NCBI GenBank assembly: GCA_029557025.1
Contig: JAKPRU010001154.1
Span: forward strand, 1 to 19,701
Direction: 5' to 3'
Source of the DNA: Candidatus Omnitrophota bacterium
GTDB lineage: Bacteria; Hinthialibacterota; Hinthialibacteria; Hinthialibacterales; JAKPRU01
Length of the DNA: 19,701 nucleotides
The translations under genes and the position numbers were made by a program. How positions within the stretch are numbered: the stretch's first letter is position 1; each line of letters starts with the position of its first letter. Below, piece after piece: positions 7,251 through 14,887 of the stretch. The notes under the pieces were generated by a model. It was not told the DNA's origin. It did not search any database and worked only from the letters and a program-made list of their open reading frames with translations.

Positions 7251-8624
7251 TTGGACTTATCAACCGAATTTCCCCGGCTTTTCCATCAAACCTATGGCCG
7301 CGCTTGGGACTTCGCTGTCCGAGCGCCGGGACGGGTTAACCTAATTGGGGAGCATACGGACTACAACGGGTTTCCTGTTCTTCCCATGTCCCTCGAGCAG
7401 GCCATCTACGCAGCGGTCGGCATTCGCGCGGATAAGGTGGTCCAAGTCCGCAATGTCGATTCGCGATATCCCGAGTTCACGTTTGTACTGGAAGATCAAA
7501 TCCTGCCCGGCAATGCGGGGGATTGGGGGAATTATGTCAAGGCCGGGATTCAGGGTGTTATTGACTGGGAAAAGAATCCCAAGCCGTTGGCGGAACTCCA
7601 TGGATTCGATTGCCTGATCTCCGGCACGATTCCGCCCGGAAGCGGGCTGAGCTCCTCCTCCGCGCTGGTTGTGGCCTCTGCGCTGGCATTCCTGGAGGCT
7701 AATAAGATTGTGTATGAGCGTGCATCTCTCGCGGAGAGGCTGGCTTTTGCAGAGCATTACGTGGGAACGCAGGGTGGCGGTATGGACCAAGCGATCTGTC
7801 TTCTTGGCGAGGCTGGCCATGCGCTGAAAATTGATTTTTTCCCGTTGCGCGCTTCGCCCGTGCCGTTGCCCGAAGGCTGGTCGATTGTGATCTGCAACAG
7901 CCTTATCCGCGCCGAGAAAACCAGGGCGGCCATGCGCCTCTACAACCGCAGACCGATTGAGTGTCGTATCGCTGCGGCAATGCTTGAAAAACAGTGTTTC
8001 GGCTCCCATGGGAATTGTGCACGTTTGTCTCAACTGATCGGTCCTGAATGCAGTCCGAAGAACTTGCTGGAACAGGCCATGGCTTTTTTTCACGAGGATG
8101 GTTACTCCTGGGCGGAGATTGCGGCATTTCTCAAGGAAGATCCTGATGAAGTTCGAAGCCGCTTGGGCAGGATGCGTGATGGTTCCGTGTTCGGGGAGAC
8201 AGAAGACGGGTTCCAGCTGCGGAAGCGGGTGAGGCATGTCCTTACGGAAGCCATGCGGGTGGAGCAGTCTTTTGAGGCGCTGTTATCCGGCGATGTTTTG
8301 AGGTTTGCCGAGTTGATGAACGATTCCCATCGTTCCTGCCGGGATGATTATGAAATCAGCTGTCCCGAACTGGATGTCCTGGTCCAGGTAGCCCGTATGT
8401 CGGGTGCGGAGGGCGCTCGACTTACCGGAGCCGGATTCGGCGGATGTACGGTGAACCTGGTTCAGGATGAGAAGGTGGGTGATTTCCGTGCGGAAATCTG
8501 GGAAGAGTATGTTCAACGATACCTGATATGGAAAAGGCCGGAACTTGGGGAGAGTGTCGATTCCGGTGACATGCTCTCCATTTCCAAGCCGGCTCGGGGT
8601 GCGGAGATCATCAGACAGGGATGA
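7251..8624 (+). CDS. galK: Galactokinase-family GHMP kinase, resembling the eukaryotic Gal1/GALK2 branch
   Basis: A 457-residue GHMP kinase predicted to phosphorylate galactose (or GalNAc) at C1 with ATP. Motifs are the galactokinase signature GRVNLIGEHTDYNG (27-40), the phosphate-binding loop GSGLSSSSALV (130-140), the catalytic Asp in GGGMDQ (Asp179), and motif 3 TGAGFGGCTV (392-401). Bacterial GalK has about 385 residues. This one carries roughly 60 extra residues between YNRRPIECR (231-239) and LRKRVRHVLTEAMRV, including GYSWAEIAAFLKEDPDEV. Together with HYVGTQGGGMDQ, FPLRASPVPLP, MNDSHRSCRDDYE and a terminal SKPARGAEII, this matches the eukaryotic GALK2/Gal1 arrangement as I recall it. 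No ATG lies upstream of the signature in this frame. TTG 7251 is the best start and TTG 7242 the alternative; the frame runs further back through the repeat element. Confidence 0.85.
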   Translation: MDLSTEFPRLFHQTYGRAWDFAVRAPGRVNLIGEHTDYNGFPVLPMSLEQAIYAAVGIRADKVVQVRNVDSRYPEFTFVLEDQILPGNAGDWGNYVKAGIQGVIDWEKNPKPLAELHGFDCLISGTIPPGSGLSSSSALVVASALAFLEANKIVYERASLAERLAFAEHYVGTQGGGMDQAICLLGEAGHALKIDFFPLRASPVPLPEGWSIVICNSLIRAEKTRAAMRLYNRRPIECRIAAAMLEKQCFGSHGNCARLSQLIGPECSPKNLLEQAMAFFHEDGYSWAEIAAFLKEDPDEVRSRLGRMRDGSVFGETEDGFQLRKRVRHVLTEAMRVEQSFEALLSGDVLRFAELMNDSHRSCRDDYEISCPELDVLVQVARMSGAEGARLTGAGFGGCTVNLVQDEKVGDFRAEIWEEYVQRYLIWKRPELGESVDSGDMLSISKPARGAEIIRQG

Positions 8625-8625
8625 A

Positions 8626-9072
8626 TCAGGCGGTGTAAGGTTCCGCAGGGCCGGAGCGAACCGACCCGTGGCGGGGGCTGGCGAAAGGATTAAACTCTTT
8701 CGCGCGACGCGCCTCCAATTTCCCCTGTATCCTTCCGATGAGCATCTTCCTTGAAGGACGCTTTTCGGCCCACTGAAGCGCCTTCTGAAATTCATGGGGA
8801 TCGTCCAGGAACTTATACCGATCCTTGATCCCAAGGTCCGCATAGCATTGTTTCAGACAGGCTTTCTCTGCGCGGGATATCCCCAGTTCCTCAAGCAGCC
8901 GATTGTATTTGTCGGACTCCCGGCCGATCCGATCGAGGTACCGGACCAGATGAATCAGGCCGTTCAAAAGAAAGACAATCACAATTGCCCCCCCCAGGAA
9001 GTAGATCAATTCCATGGGAACAGTCCACTCTTGAGTCGGCTGAAATACATTGAGTGAACTCTGCATCATCAT
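8626..9072 (-). CDS. Small membrane-anchored hypothetical protein
   Basis: A 148-residue protein with one clear transmembrane helix (about 21-43, ELIYFLGGAIVIVFLLNGLIH) and a cytoplasmic, charged helical tail. The segment LGISRAEKACLKQCYADLG followed by DRYKFLDDPHEFQKALQ resembles the helical region that precedes PilZ domains in some bacterial proteins, but no PilZ domain follows. That comparison is weak and I do not assign a function. Three consecutive ATGs (9072, 9069, 9066) follow GAGAGGGAC, so the exact start is uncertain by one or two codons. It converges with the galactokinase gene: the two stop codons are one base apart. A strong promoter lies about 150 bp upstream. Confidence 0.7.
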   Translation of the reverse strand: MMMQSSLNVFQPTQEWTVPMELIYFLGGAIVIVFLLNGLIHLVRYLDRIGRESDKYNRLLEELGISRAEKACLKQCYADLGIKDRYKFLDDPHEFQKALQWAEKRPSRKMLIGRIQGKLEARRAKEFNPFASPRHGSVRSGPAEPYTA

Positions 9073-9226
9073 GTCCCTCTCGTTGAAACGGTCTTTTGGG
9101 GCGGACCGGCAGGCCGGACCACCTTGTCAAGTTTCTCCTTCGGCCATAGATTGCCTCGAATCCTGCGATCACGGGTGTATATCGAGTCGGTCCGTGTTGT
9201 TGATCCAATCAGGTGCATTCATTTTT

Positions 9227-9254
9227 AATATATCGCAATTTTCGTGCTTGTCAA
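9227..9254 (-). promoter_or_regulatory. Sigma70-type promoter for the minus-strand membrane protein
   Basis: Reading the minus strand, TTGACA (9254-9249) is followed after 16 bp by TATATT (9232-9227), a perfect -35 and a 5/6 -10. Transcription would start near 9220, giving a leader of about 150 nt before the start at 9072. The surrounding 305-bp gap (9073-9377) is AT-rich and holds no gene I can support. It should also contain the plus-strand promoter of the Tat-signal pseudogene, but no plus-strand candidate is convincing. Confidence 0.55.
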
Positions 9255-9377
9255 GGCGGAGGTTTACATAATATCACCGTTGAACCAAATTTAACGAAGA
9301 CCGTGAGACGCATTCTGCAACGGATGGCCTATATATATGGTCCTTATTATTCCACAAATGGAAGGAGCGAACAGCCG

Positions 9378-10180
9378 ATGTTTCCCCGGAGAAGGTTTCT
9401 GAAACAGGCAGGCCTTACCGCCGGGTGTGCCTTAACACTGCAGAATTCCTCCATGGCCCGCGTGGAACAGCCTGCAAGAATGATCGAACCGTTCCTGGAA
9501 GAATACGGATTCGGGGATTACACCGCTCCCGTGGCGGGAGGCATGGAGCGATTCGGCCTCGATAACTACCGTCTGTTGCTCGATGACATGCTCAACGCGC
9601 GGATGAATTCGCTTCTGGTCTGCATCAAGTGGCTCACCACCGGCTATTACTCCAAACTCTCCTTTCAAGACCAGTCCCCGGTAATCCGGTGATTGAGTCC
9701 CAAAATGGACTGATTCGCCAGGTGATCCGAGAGGCGCATCAGCGGGGGATCAAGATTCGATTTAATTTGTGCCTCACGTATTTCGATGCGGAAGTCTTCG
9801 GCGGAACGCCCTACCAGACCTTTGATAACAGCAGCGGTGTCCCTTTCCCACGCCCAATCGGAGTCTATGACACGGATGCTCCCGGCCTGATCGAACGGGC
9901 CTGCCAGGTCTGCGAAGAGGTACTGGAGGAATTCCCCGGAGTGGATGGATATATCATCGAACTGGAGGGTACAGGTGTGGAAGTGCCTTATCGAATCGAC
10001 TTATACAACCAATGGGCGAAAGAGCACGGAAAGCGTCCCTTCCAGGAAGTCGGTCATCCCCTGAATCCACGCGGGATGGATGCTCCCGAATGGCGGGAAT
10101 ATACGACGTTTTCTCGGTTCAAAGTCTTGCGGGTGATTGAGGAAACTATACGTAAAAAGAGCTTTAACGGCGACCTCTTG
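9378..10180 (+). pseudogene. Decayed Tat-exported TIM-barrel-like protein (frameshifted and 3'-truncated)
   Basis: The ATG at 9378 (AAGGAG 12 nt upstream) begins a twin-arginine signal peptide, MFPRRRFLKQAGLTAGCALT. The protein continues with glycoside-hydrolase-like (beta/alpha) text: LLLDDMLNARMNSLLVCIKW, then a stop at 9690-9692. Coding continues in another frame (NGLIRQVIREAHQRGIKIRF, DGYIIELEGTGVEVPYRIDL). Adding one C to the C-run at 9676-9679 rejoins both parts as SFQDQSPGNPVIESQNG, so this is a one-base deletion or a sequencing error. The family-like sequence ends around RKKSFNGDLL (about 10180), where the frame runs antisense into the convergent prepilin-like gene. The 3' half of the barrel is therefore missing. 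A substrate cannot be named. The first frame alone would give a 104-residue fragment. Confidence 0.7.
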
Positions 10181-10676
10181 AAATGGTGTAATAGCCCACA
10201 TACGAGGCATGGGCCAGGCTCCAGTCCAGTGCCGGACCCGGGCTGCGGACCGTGTACTTATAGGCATTTCCGTAAACATACAACGTATGCCCGGATCGGC
10301 TGTCGTCATCGTAGACATAACCTCCGTCCCAGATCTTGTCCAAACTCGGCTTGATATTCTGAGGATTTGCGGTTTGAAACGGATCGATGGGGATGGACGT
10401 GACATAGGCGACCGGAGTAGTCAACACATGATACCGATAGGTATGTTTTTCCCACCACTTGGTACCTGTCCAAAACGCGCTGCCGGGATAGACATTGTTA
10501 TCCAGCCGGTACATTTCCAGGGCGCTTGACAGCGATTTCAGGTCGCCATACACGCGGCTCAGTTTAGCCTTGGTTTGTGCGTTGATGAAATTGGGAACGG
10601 CGATGGCCGCCAGGATTCCGATAATCGCCACCACGATGAGCAACTCGATCAGGATGAACCCGAATCGCTTTTCCAT
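10164..10676 (-). CDS. Second prepilin-like protein, possibly shortened at its C-terminus
   Basis: A 170-residue prepilin: MEKRFG/FILIELLIVVAIIG, with the peptidase site after Gly6, Phe +1 and Glu +5, then the helix AAIAVPNFINAQTKAKLSRV. Ile replaces the usual Thr at +2. The middle shares LTTPVAYVTSIPIDPFQ with the prepilin at 3939, so the two are paralogues. The C-terminus (SPGPALDWSLAHASYVGYYT, then ISRGRR) ends about where the paralogue carries a further 20-25 residues. It stops inside the junction with the decayed Tat gene, so it may be truncated. ATG 10676 has AGGAAA about 9 nt upstream; a GTG one codon earlier is also possible. No pilus assembly genes are nearby. Confidence 0.82.
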   Translation of the reverse strand: MEKRFGFILIELLIVVAIIGILAAIAVPNFINAQTKAKLSRVYGDLKSLSSALEMYRLDNNVYPGSAFWTGTKWWEKHTYRYHVLTTPVAYVTSIPIDPFQTANPQNIKPSLDKIWDGGYVYDDDSRSGHTLYVYGNAYKYTVRSPGPALDWSLAHASYVGYYTISRGRR

Positions 10677-10720
10677 CACGCAAGTTTCCTGTTCGGAGCG
10701 TTGTGAATTCAGACCGCCTT

Positions 10721-10729
10721 ATTCTATCA
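10721..10729 (-). promoter_or_regulatory. Possible extended -10 promoter of the second prepilin-like gene
   Basis: On the minus strand TGATAGAAT fits TGnTATAAT with one mismatch, about 45 bp before ATG 10676. It belongs to the 10-mer GATAGAATAA that also occurs 60 bp before the first prepilin gene (3870-3879). There is no good -35. Confidence 0.35.
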
Positions 10730-10792
10730 CCCGGCGCGGGAGCTTGTATTGATTCGTGGCCGGGCGCGCAAGTGGTCGATGGTTTTGCAGAA

Positions 10793-10842
10793 GAATGCCG
10801 GAAACGGCGCATTCCGCTGAGTGCCAGGCGGGGACGCCTGGC
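10793..10842. repeat. Two adjacent intergenic hairpins
   Basis: The first hairpin is GAATG-CCG-GAAA-CGG-(CG)-CATTC (10793-10814), a stem with a GNRA-type loop and a 2-nt bulge. The second is a perfect 8-bp stem, GCCAGGCG-GGGA-CGCCTGGC (10823-10842). Neither is followed by a T-run. The second resembles in design the GC-rich palindromes at 18055, 18161 and 19631. Confidence 0.55.
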
Positions 10843-11140
10843 CTAGTGGAAGAAGTGGTGACGATTGGGTTTGTCCATCCGGAATACCTGGTCCTCTTGT
10901 GTATCCGCTGTGCAACATATATCAGTCTGATCCGTGCGATTAGGTGTCGGCCAAGTAGTATTGGGGGAACAGAGGGGACTCCACGTTATGGCTAGAATCC
11001 TTTCCCAACTGGACGCAGAGGGGTGCAGGTATCCTTGTGCGCTGTAAGAAAGTCTTTTCTGGGAAGCTGTGAGGAATGCGGGGATTGGTTGGCGGGGAGG
11101 CTTGATATGCCGGGGAACTGACCGAAAGAGATGAAATCCG

Positions 11141-11169
11141 TTGACATGCCGGATTATGGCAGGTATCTT
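11141..11169 (+). promoter_or_regulatory. Sigma70-type promoter of the hdr-mvh operon
   Basis: TTGACA (11141-11146), a 17-bp spacer, then TATCTT (11164-11169): a perfect -35 and a 4/6 -10. Transcription would begin near 11176, leaving a leader of about 200 nt before hdrC. It is the only good promoter found upstream of the operon. Confidence 0.55.
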
Positions 11170-11212
11170 AATGTTTGATCAGAATCGGGTCATTTTCGGG
11201 CGTGAGAATCAG

Positions 11213-11250
11213 CCGGGTGGTTTCGGGAAAGACAACCCGGATGTTTTTTT
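11213..11250 (+). terminator. Terminator-like hairpin in the hdrC leader (possible attenuator)
   Basis: CCGGGT (11213-11218) pairs with ACCCGG (11235-11240), with partial pairing inside, and is followed at once by ATG and seven T (11244-11250). This is the form of a Rho-independent terminator. It lies downstream of the operon promoter and 128 bp before hdrC. A second ACCCGG (11252-11257) sits just after the T-run and could compete for the same CCGGGT, so an alternative fold is possible. No known riboswitch was recognised. Confidence 0.4.
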
Positions 11251-11377
11251 GACCCGGACCGGGCACGGATTGTTTTGCAGGCAGCCGGAGTTCCGGAAAA
11301 TAGCCCCGTGAATCTGACAAGCTGCCCAGGCAGGCGTGATTATTGTATGAGGCCCATACAGGCGCAGGAGACCGAAT

Positions 11378-11998
11378 ATGTTTCAACAAGGTATTCAGCG
11401 GCGGATTAAATACCAGGCAGAGCTGGACGGCAATTTTGCGAAGGAGATTGCATCGACGCCGGGTTGCGATAATCTCTTCAGTTGCATCCAATGCGGGAAA
11501 TGCAGTGGAACGTGTCCCCTGAGCATTTACATGGATTATACGCCCCGCCGTGTGATTGCCATGACACGCGCCGGATTTAAGGAGGAAGTTCTTCAAAGTC
11601 AGACGATCTGGCTATGTGCGTCCTGCTACTCCTGCACGGCGGAGTGTCCCAAGGAAATCAAGATCACCGATGTGATGTATGCGCTGAAACAGCGTGCCAT
11701 CCGGGACAAGGTATACCCCAAGCGGTTTCCGACTCCGATCTTGGCGCGGGAGTTTTTCAGTTCTATCTGGAAATACGGTCGAAATACGGAGAGTTGGCTG
11801 ATCGTGCGGATGTATCTGAAGAGCAATCCGTTCAAGATGATCGCACAGAGCCTGTTGGGGTTCAACCTGTGGCGAACAGGTCGAATGGGTCTCAAACCCG
11901 AATCCATCAAAGATCGCACCGGTCTTCAACGTCTCCTTGAGGCCGTGGAACAAGCAGAACCAAAAGAAAGCCGTACACCGGCGGGTAAGAGGGAGTGA
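11378..11998 (+). CDS. hdrC: Heterodisulfide reductase-like subunit C
   Basis: A 206-residue iron-sulfur protein, first gene of the six-gene operon. It has two ferredoxin-type CX2CX2CX3C motifs, CIQCGKCSGTCP (Cys 36, 39, 42, 46) and CASCYSCTAECP (Cys 80, 83, 86, 90), each binding a [4Fe-4S] cluster. HdrC is the wire between the flavin subunit HdrA and the catalytic subunit HdrB. The region after residue 100 is helical, and the last about 25 residues are charged and probably disordered. ATG 11378 has AGGAGA 7 nt upstream. Archaeal HdrC proteins are similar or slightly shorter. It has no membrane segment, which fits the soluble HdrABC complex rather than membrane-bound HdrDE. Confidence 0.92.
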   Translation: MFQQGIQRRIKYQAELDGNFAKEIASTPGCDNLFSCIQCGKCSGTCPLSIYMDYTPRRVIAMTRAGFKEEVLQSQTIWLCASCYSCTAECPKEIKITDVMYALKQRAIRDKVYPKRFPTPILAREFFSSIWKYGRNTESWLIVRMYLKSNPFKMIAQSLLGFNLWRTGRMGLKPESIKDRTGLQRLLEAVEQAEPKESRTPAGKRE

Positions 11999-12003
11999 GT
12001 CCC

Positions 12004-12876
12004 ATGGTATACCTTTACTATCCCGGATGTTCATTAAAAGGAACCGGCAGAGCGTACGAAGAGTCTCTCCTGGCAGTTTTTAAGGCTTTGGACGAGCCGC
12101 TCCAGGAGCTGGACGACTGGAATTGCTGCGGCGCGACCGCCTATATGGCGGTCGATGAAATGAAGGCCTTCGCTCTGGCTGCGCGGAATCTGGCGTTGGC
12201 CGAAGCCCAAATGTCCGATGGCAACGTGACGATGGTCGTACCCTGCAACGCCTGCTACCTGGTTCTAATGAAAACGCAGCAGTACATGCAGGAGTATGCC
12301 GAAGTCGGCAAGAAACTCCGCGGCGTTCTGGAGAAAGCCGGGCTGCACTACGAAGGGAAAGTGGTTATTCGGCATCCCCTGGACGTGTTGGTGAACGATA
12401 TCGGCCTGGAACACATCTCGAAACATATAAAGCGTTCGCTGGGCGATCTTCCGGTTGCCGCCTATTACGGATGCCAGATGGTGAGACCGTATTGCACATT
12501 CGATGACCAGCATAATCCCATGTCCATGGACAAGCTGGTCAAGGCGCTTGGGGCCGTGCCGGTGGATTGGCCGCTGAAAACACGGTGTTGCGGTGGGGCA
12601 TTGACCGGAACCATTGAAGAAGTGGGAGTTCGATTGAATTACATTCTTCTCAGGGAAGCGCAGAAGCGTGGCGCCCAAGTCATGGCAACGGCCTGCCCGC
12701 TCTGCCAATTCAATTTGGAATGTTATCAGGGTTCCATGAACCGTCAGTACGAGGAGAAAATTCACGTGACACCCGTCTATTTCAGCCAGTTGATGGGTAT
12801 CGCGTTCGGATTGAGCCGGCATACATTGGGGTTGCATCGTTCCCTTGTGGCGATGCCCCAGCAACTCGCCATATAA
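12004..12876 (+). CDS. hdrB: Heterodisulfide reductase-like subunit B (two CCG domains)
   Basis: A 290-residue catalytic subunit. Both CCG domains are complete: Cys9-X31-Cys41-Cys42-X38-Cys81-X2-Cys84, and Cys157-X37-Cys195-Cys196-X34-Cys231-X2-Cys234. In methanogen HdrB these ligate two non-cubane [4Fe-4S] clusters that split the CoM-S-S-CoB disulfide. Having both sets intact predicts an active site for a disulfide-like acceptor; a bacterium without CoM and CoB would need another one. ATG 12004 has GGGAG about 9 nt upstream. A GTG at 11995 overlapping the hdrC stop is an alternative. The final 25 residues beyond VYFSQLMGIAFGL are typical for the family. Confidence 0.92.
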   Translation: MVYLYYPGCSLKGTGRAYEESLLAVFKALDEPLQELDDWNCCGATAYMAVDEMKAFALAARNLALAEAQMSDGNVTMVVPCNACYLVLMKTQQYMQEYAEVGKKLRGVLEKAGLHYEGKVVIRHPLDVLVNDIGLEHISKHIKRSLGDLPVAAYYGCQMVRPYCTFDDQHNPMSMDKLVKALGAVPVDWPLKTRCCGGALTGTIEEVGVRLNYILLREAQKRGAQVMATACPLCQFNLECYQGSMNRQYEEKIHVTPVYFSQLMGIAFGLSRHTLGLHRSLVAMPQQLAI

Positions 12877-12882
12877 AGGAGG
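12875..12882 (+). promoter_or_regulatory. Shine-Dalgarno that fixes the hdrA GTG start
   Basis: AAAGGAGG overlaps the hdrB stop codon and lies 10 nt before GTG 12893. It favours this GTG over the upstream start at 12845, which would lie inside hdrB. Confidence 0.75.
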
Positions 12883-12892
12883 TTCCATTTCC

Positions 12893-14887
12893 GTGACTGC
12901 AATCCAAGGTAACGGATCCATTCGAATCGGGGTATTCATCTGCCATTGCGGAATCAACATTGCGGCGAAAGTGAACATCTCCGAAGTGGTGGAATTTGCC
13001 AAGACACTACCGCATGTGGCCTGCGCAACAGATTATCAATTCCTCTGCTCCGATCCGGGCCAGGAATTGATTAAGACGCACATACGGGAAAACAACCTGA
13101 ACCGGATCGTCGTCGCTTCCTGTTCTCCGCTGATGCACGAAGTCACATTTCGTCGTGCGGCCGGCGAAGCCGGGCTGAATCCTTTTTATGTTCAGATGGC
13201 GAACATCCGGGAGCAGGTGAGTTGGGTTACAAAGGACATGAAGTCGAGTACGACGAAGGCGAAGGCGCTGGTCGCGGCGGCTGTCAGGCGGGTGGCCAGG
13301 CATGATGCGCTCGAAGTGCGCCAGGTTCCCGTGAAGGCGGATGTTCTGGTAGTCGGTGGCGGTATCGCGGGTATTCAGGCTGCGCTTACCATCGCCAACT
13401 CCGATAAGAAAGTCTACCTGGTGGAACGGGAGCCGACCATCGGCGGGCACATGGCCCAGTTTGACAAGACCTTTCCCACGCTGGACTGCGCCGCCTGTAT
13501 TCTCACTCCCAAAATGTCCAGTGTTGCCGTTCACCCCAATATCACTCTTCTCACCTTTTCTGAAGTCGTCAGCGTGGAAGGCTACACGGGGAATTTCCGG
13601 GTCCGAATCAAGCGGAAGCCCCGCTATGTGATTGAAGATAAATGTGTCGGCTGCAATGCGTGCGTAGATGCCTGTATCTATAAACAGCCCCGGTTTCCGG
13701 ATGAGTTCAACGTGGGTCTCAGCAAACGAAAGCCGGTTTACATGCCGTTCCCGCAGGCCACTCCCTCTGTGGTTCTGATTGATCCGGAGTCGTGCATTCA
13801 GCTCAAAAAGGGAACTTGCAAGATGCCCTGTGTGGATGCGTGCGACCGGAATGCCATCGACTTCAATCAGAAAGAAGAGTTCCTGGATGTCGACGTGGGG
13901 GCGATCATTCTGGCCACGGGATATCAGCCGTTCAATCCTTCACGGATTCCGGAATATGGTTACGGAAAGTACCCGAACGTCTATACCGGACTGGAAGTGG
14001 AACGGCTGGTGAATGCGGCAGGGCCGACCCAGGGCCAGATTGTGCTGAAAGACGGCACAAAACCGAAATCGGTGGGGATCATCCATTGTGTCGGTTCGCG
14101 CGATCAGAAAACGAATCCTTACTGTTCCCGTGTGTGCTGCATGTACTCGCTTAAGTTGGCCCACCTGATTAAGGAGCGGACCGAAGCGGAAGTGTTCAAT
14201 TTTTATATCGACATGCGCGCTGCCGGAAAAGGCTACGAAGAGTTTTATGACAAGGTAATGAGCGAGCAGGTGCAGGTTGTACGGGGACGGGTTGCCGAGG
14301 TGACGGATTGGGCGATGACACCCGAAGAGGAAGGGAAGCTGGTTTTGCGAGTGGAGGATACCCTGGTGGGTGTTGCCCGCCGGATTCCCGTGGATATGGT
14401 CGTTCTTTCCGTGGGTCTGGAACCGCAGCCGGATGTGGAACAGGTCCAACGGTTGTTCAATATCAGTTGCAGCAAAGGCGGGTGGCTTCTGGAACGCCAC
14501 CCGAAGTTGGCGCCGGTGTCAACGTTTACGGATGGGATATTCATCGCCGGGGCCTGCCAGGGACCGAAGGACATTCCCGATTGTGTGGCGCAAGCCGGAG
14601 CCGCTGCCGGGGAAGCCATGGCCCTGATTGACAAAGGCCATGTGGACCTGGAGCCGAATGCCGCGCATGTTCGCGAAAACTGTTCCGGCTGCCAGACCTG
14701 TATATCGGCCTGTCCGTTCCATGCGATTTCCCTGGACAAGGAGACCGGGCTTTCCGTGGTCAATGAAGCGCTGTGCAAGGGCTGTGGGACCTGCGTCGCT
14801 TCCTGTCCTTCGGGAGTCGCTCAACAGCAAATGTTTACCGACGAACAGATTTACGAAGAGATTGAGGGAATAATGAATTATGTCTGA
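12893..14887 (+). CDS. hdrA: Heterodisulfide reductase-like subunit A, electron-bifurcating flavoprotein
   Basis: A 664-residue FAD and iron-sulfur protein, the expected site of electron bifurcation. In order: N-terminal GVFICHCGINIAAKVN (13-28); Rossmann FAD motif VLVVGGGIAGIQAAL (151-165); the HdrA hallmark GGHMAQFDKTFPTLDCAAC (184-202); an inserted ferredoxin motif CVGCNACVDAC (251-261) with a further Cys set at 301, 309, 313 and 317; the second half of the thioredoxin-reductase-like core (SVGLEPQPDVEQV); and two C-terminal [4Fe-4S] motifs CSGCQTCISAC (597-607) and CKGCGTCVASC (628-638). By homology it splits electron pairs from the hydrogenase (via MvhD) between ferredoxin and HdrB. The GTG start has a strong Shine-Dalgarno. 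The 3' end overlaps mvhD by 8 bp. Length and motifs match methanogen-type HdrA without a fused extra domain. Confidence 0.95.
   Translation: MTAIQGNGSIRIGVFICHCGINIAAKVNISEVVEFAKTLPHVACATDYQFLCSDPGQELIKTHIRENNLNRIVVASCSPLMHEVTFRRAAGEAGLNPFYVQMANIREQVSWVTKDMKSSTTKAKALVAAAVRRVARHDALEVRQVPVKADVLVVGGGIAGIQAALTIANSDKKVYLVEREPTIGGHMAQFDKTFPTLDCAACILTPKMSSVAVHPNITLLTFSEVVSVEGYTGNFRVRIKRKPRYVIEDKCVGCNACVDACIYKQPRFPDEFNVGLSKRKPVYMPFPQATPSVVLIDPESCIQLKKGTCKMPCVDACDRNAIDFNQKEEFLDVDVGAIILATGYQPFNPSRIPEYGYGKYPNVYTGLEVERLVNAAGPTQGQIVLKDGTKPKSVGIIHCVGSRDQKTNPYCSRVCCMYSLKLAHLIKERTEAEVFNFYIDMRAAGKGYEEFYDKVMSEQVQVVRGRVAEVTDWAMTPEEEGKLVLRVEDTLVGVARRIPVDMVVLSVGLEPQPDVEQVQRLFNISCSKGGWLLERHPKLAPVSTFTDGIFIAGACQGPKDIPDCVAQAGAAAGEAMALIDKGHVDLEPNAAHVRENCSGCQTCISACPFHAISLDKETGLSVVNEALCKGCGTCVASCPSGVAQQQMFTDEQIYEEIEGIMNYV

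Larger units (their letters stand above)
10677..11140. other. Non-coding stretch between the prepilin gene and the hdr promoter
   Basis: About 460 bp with no gene I can support. It holds the minus-strand prepilin promoter at its left end, two adjacent hairpins (10793-10842), and otherwise unstructured sequence. A 79-codon plus-strand frame (10756-10995) runs straight through the hairpins and has no ribosome binding site or recognisable content. No tRNA-like fold was seen. Confidence 0.5.

Noticed and set aside
10756..10995. 79-codon plus-strand frame
   Set aside because: It passes through two intergenic hairpins, has no ribosome binding site and no recognisable content.
12265..13002. 245-codon minus-strand frame
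   Set aside because: It lies antisense across hdrB and the start of hdrA, both fully supported by cysteine motifs.
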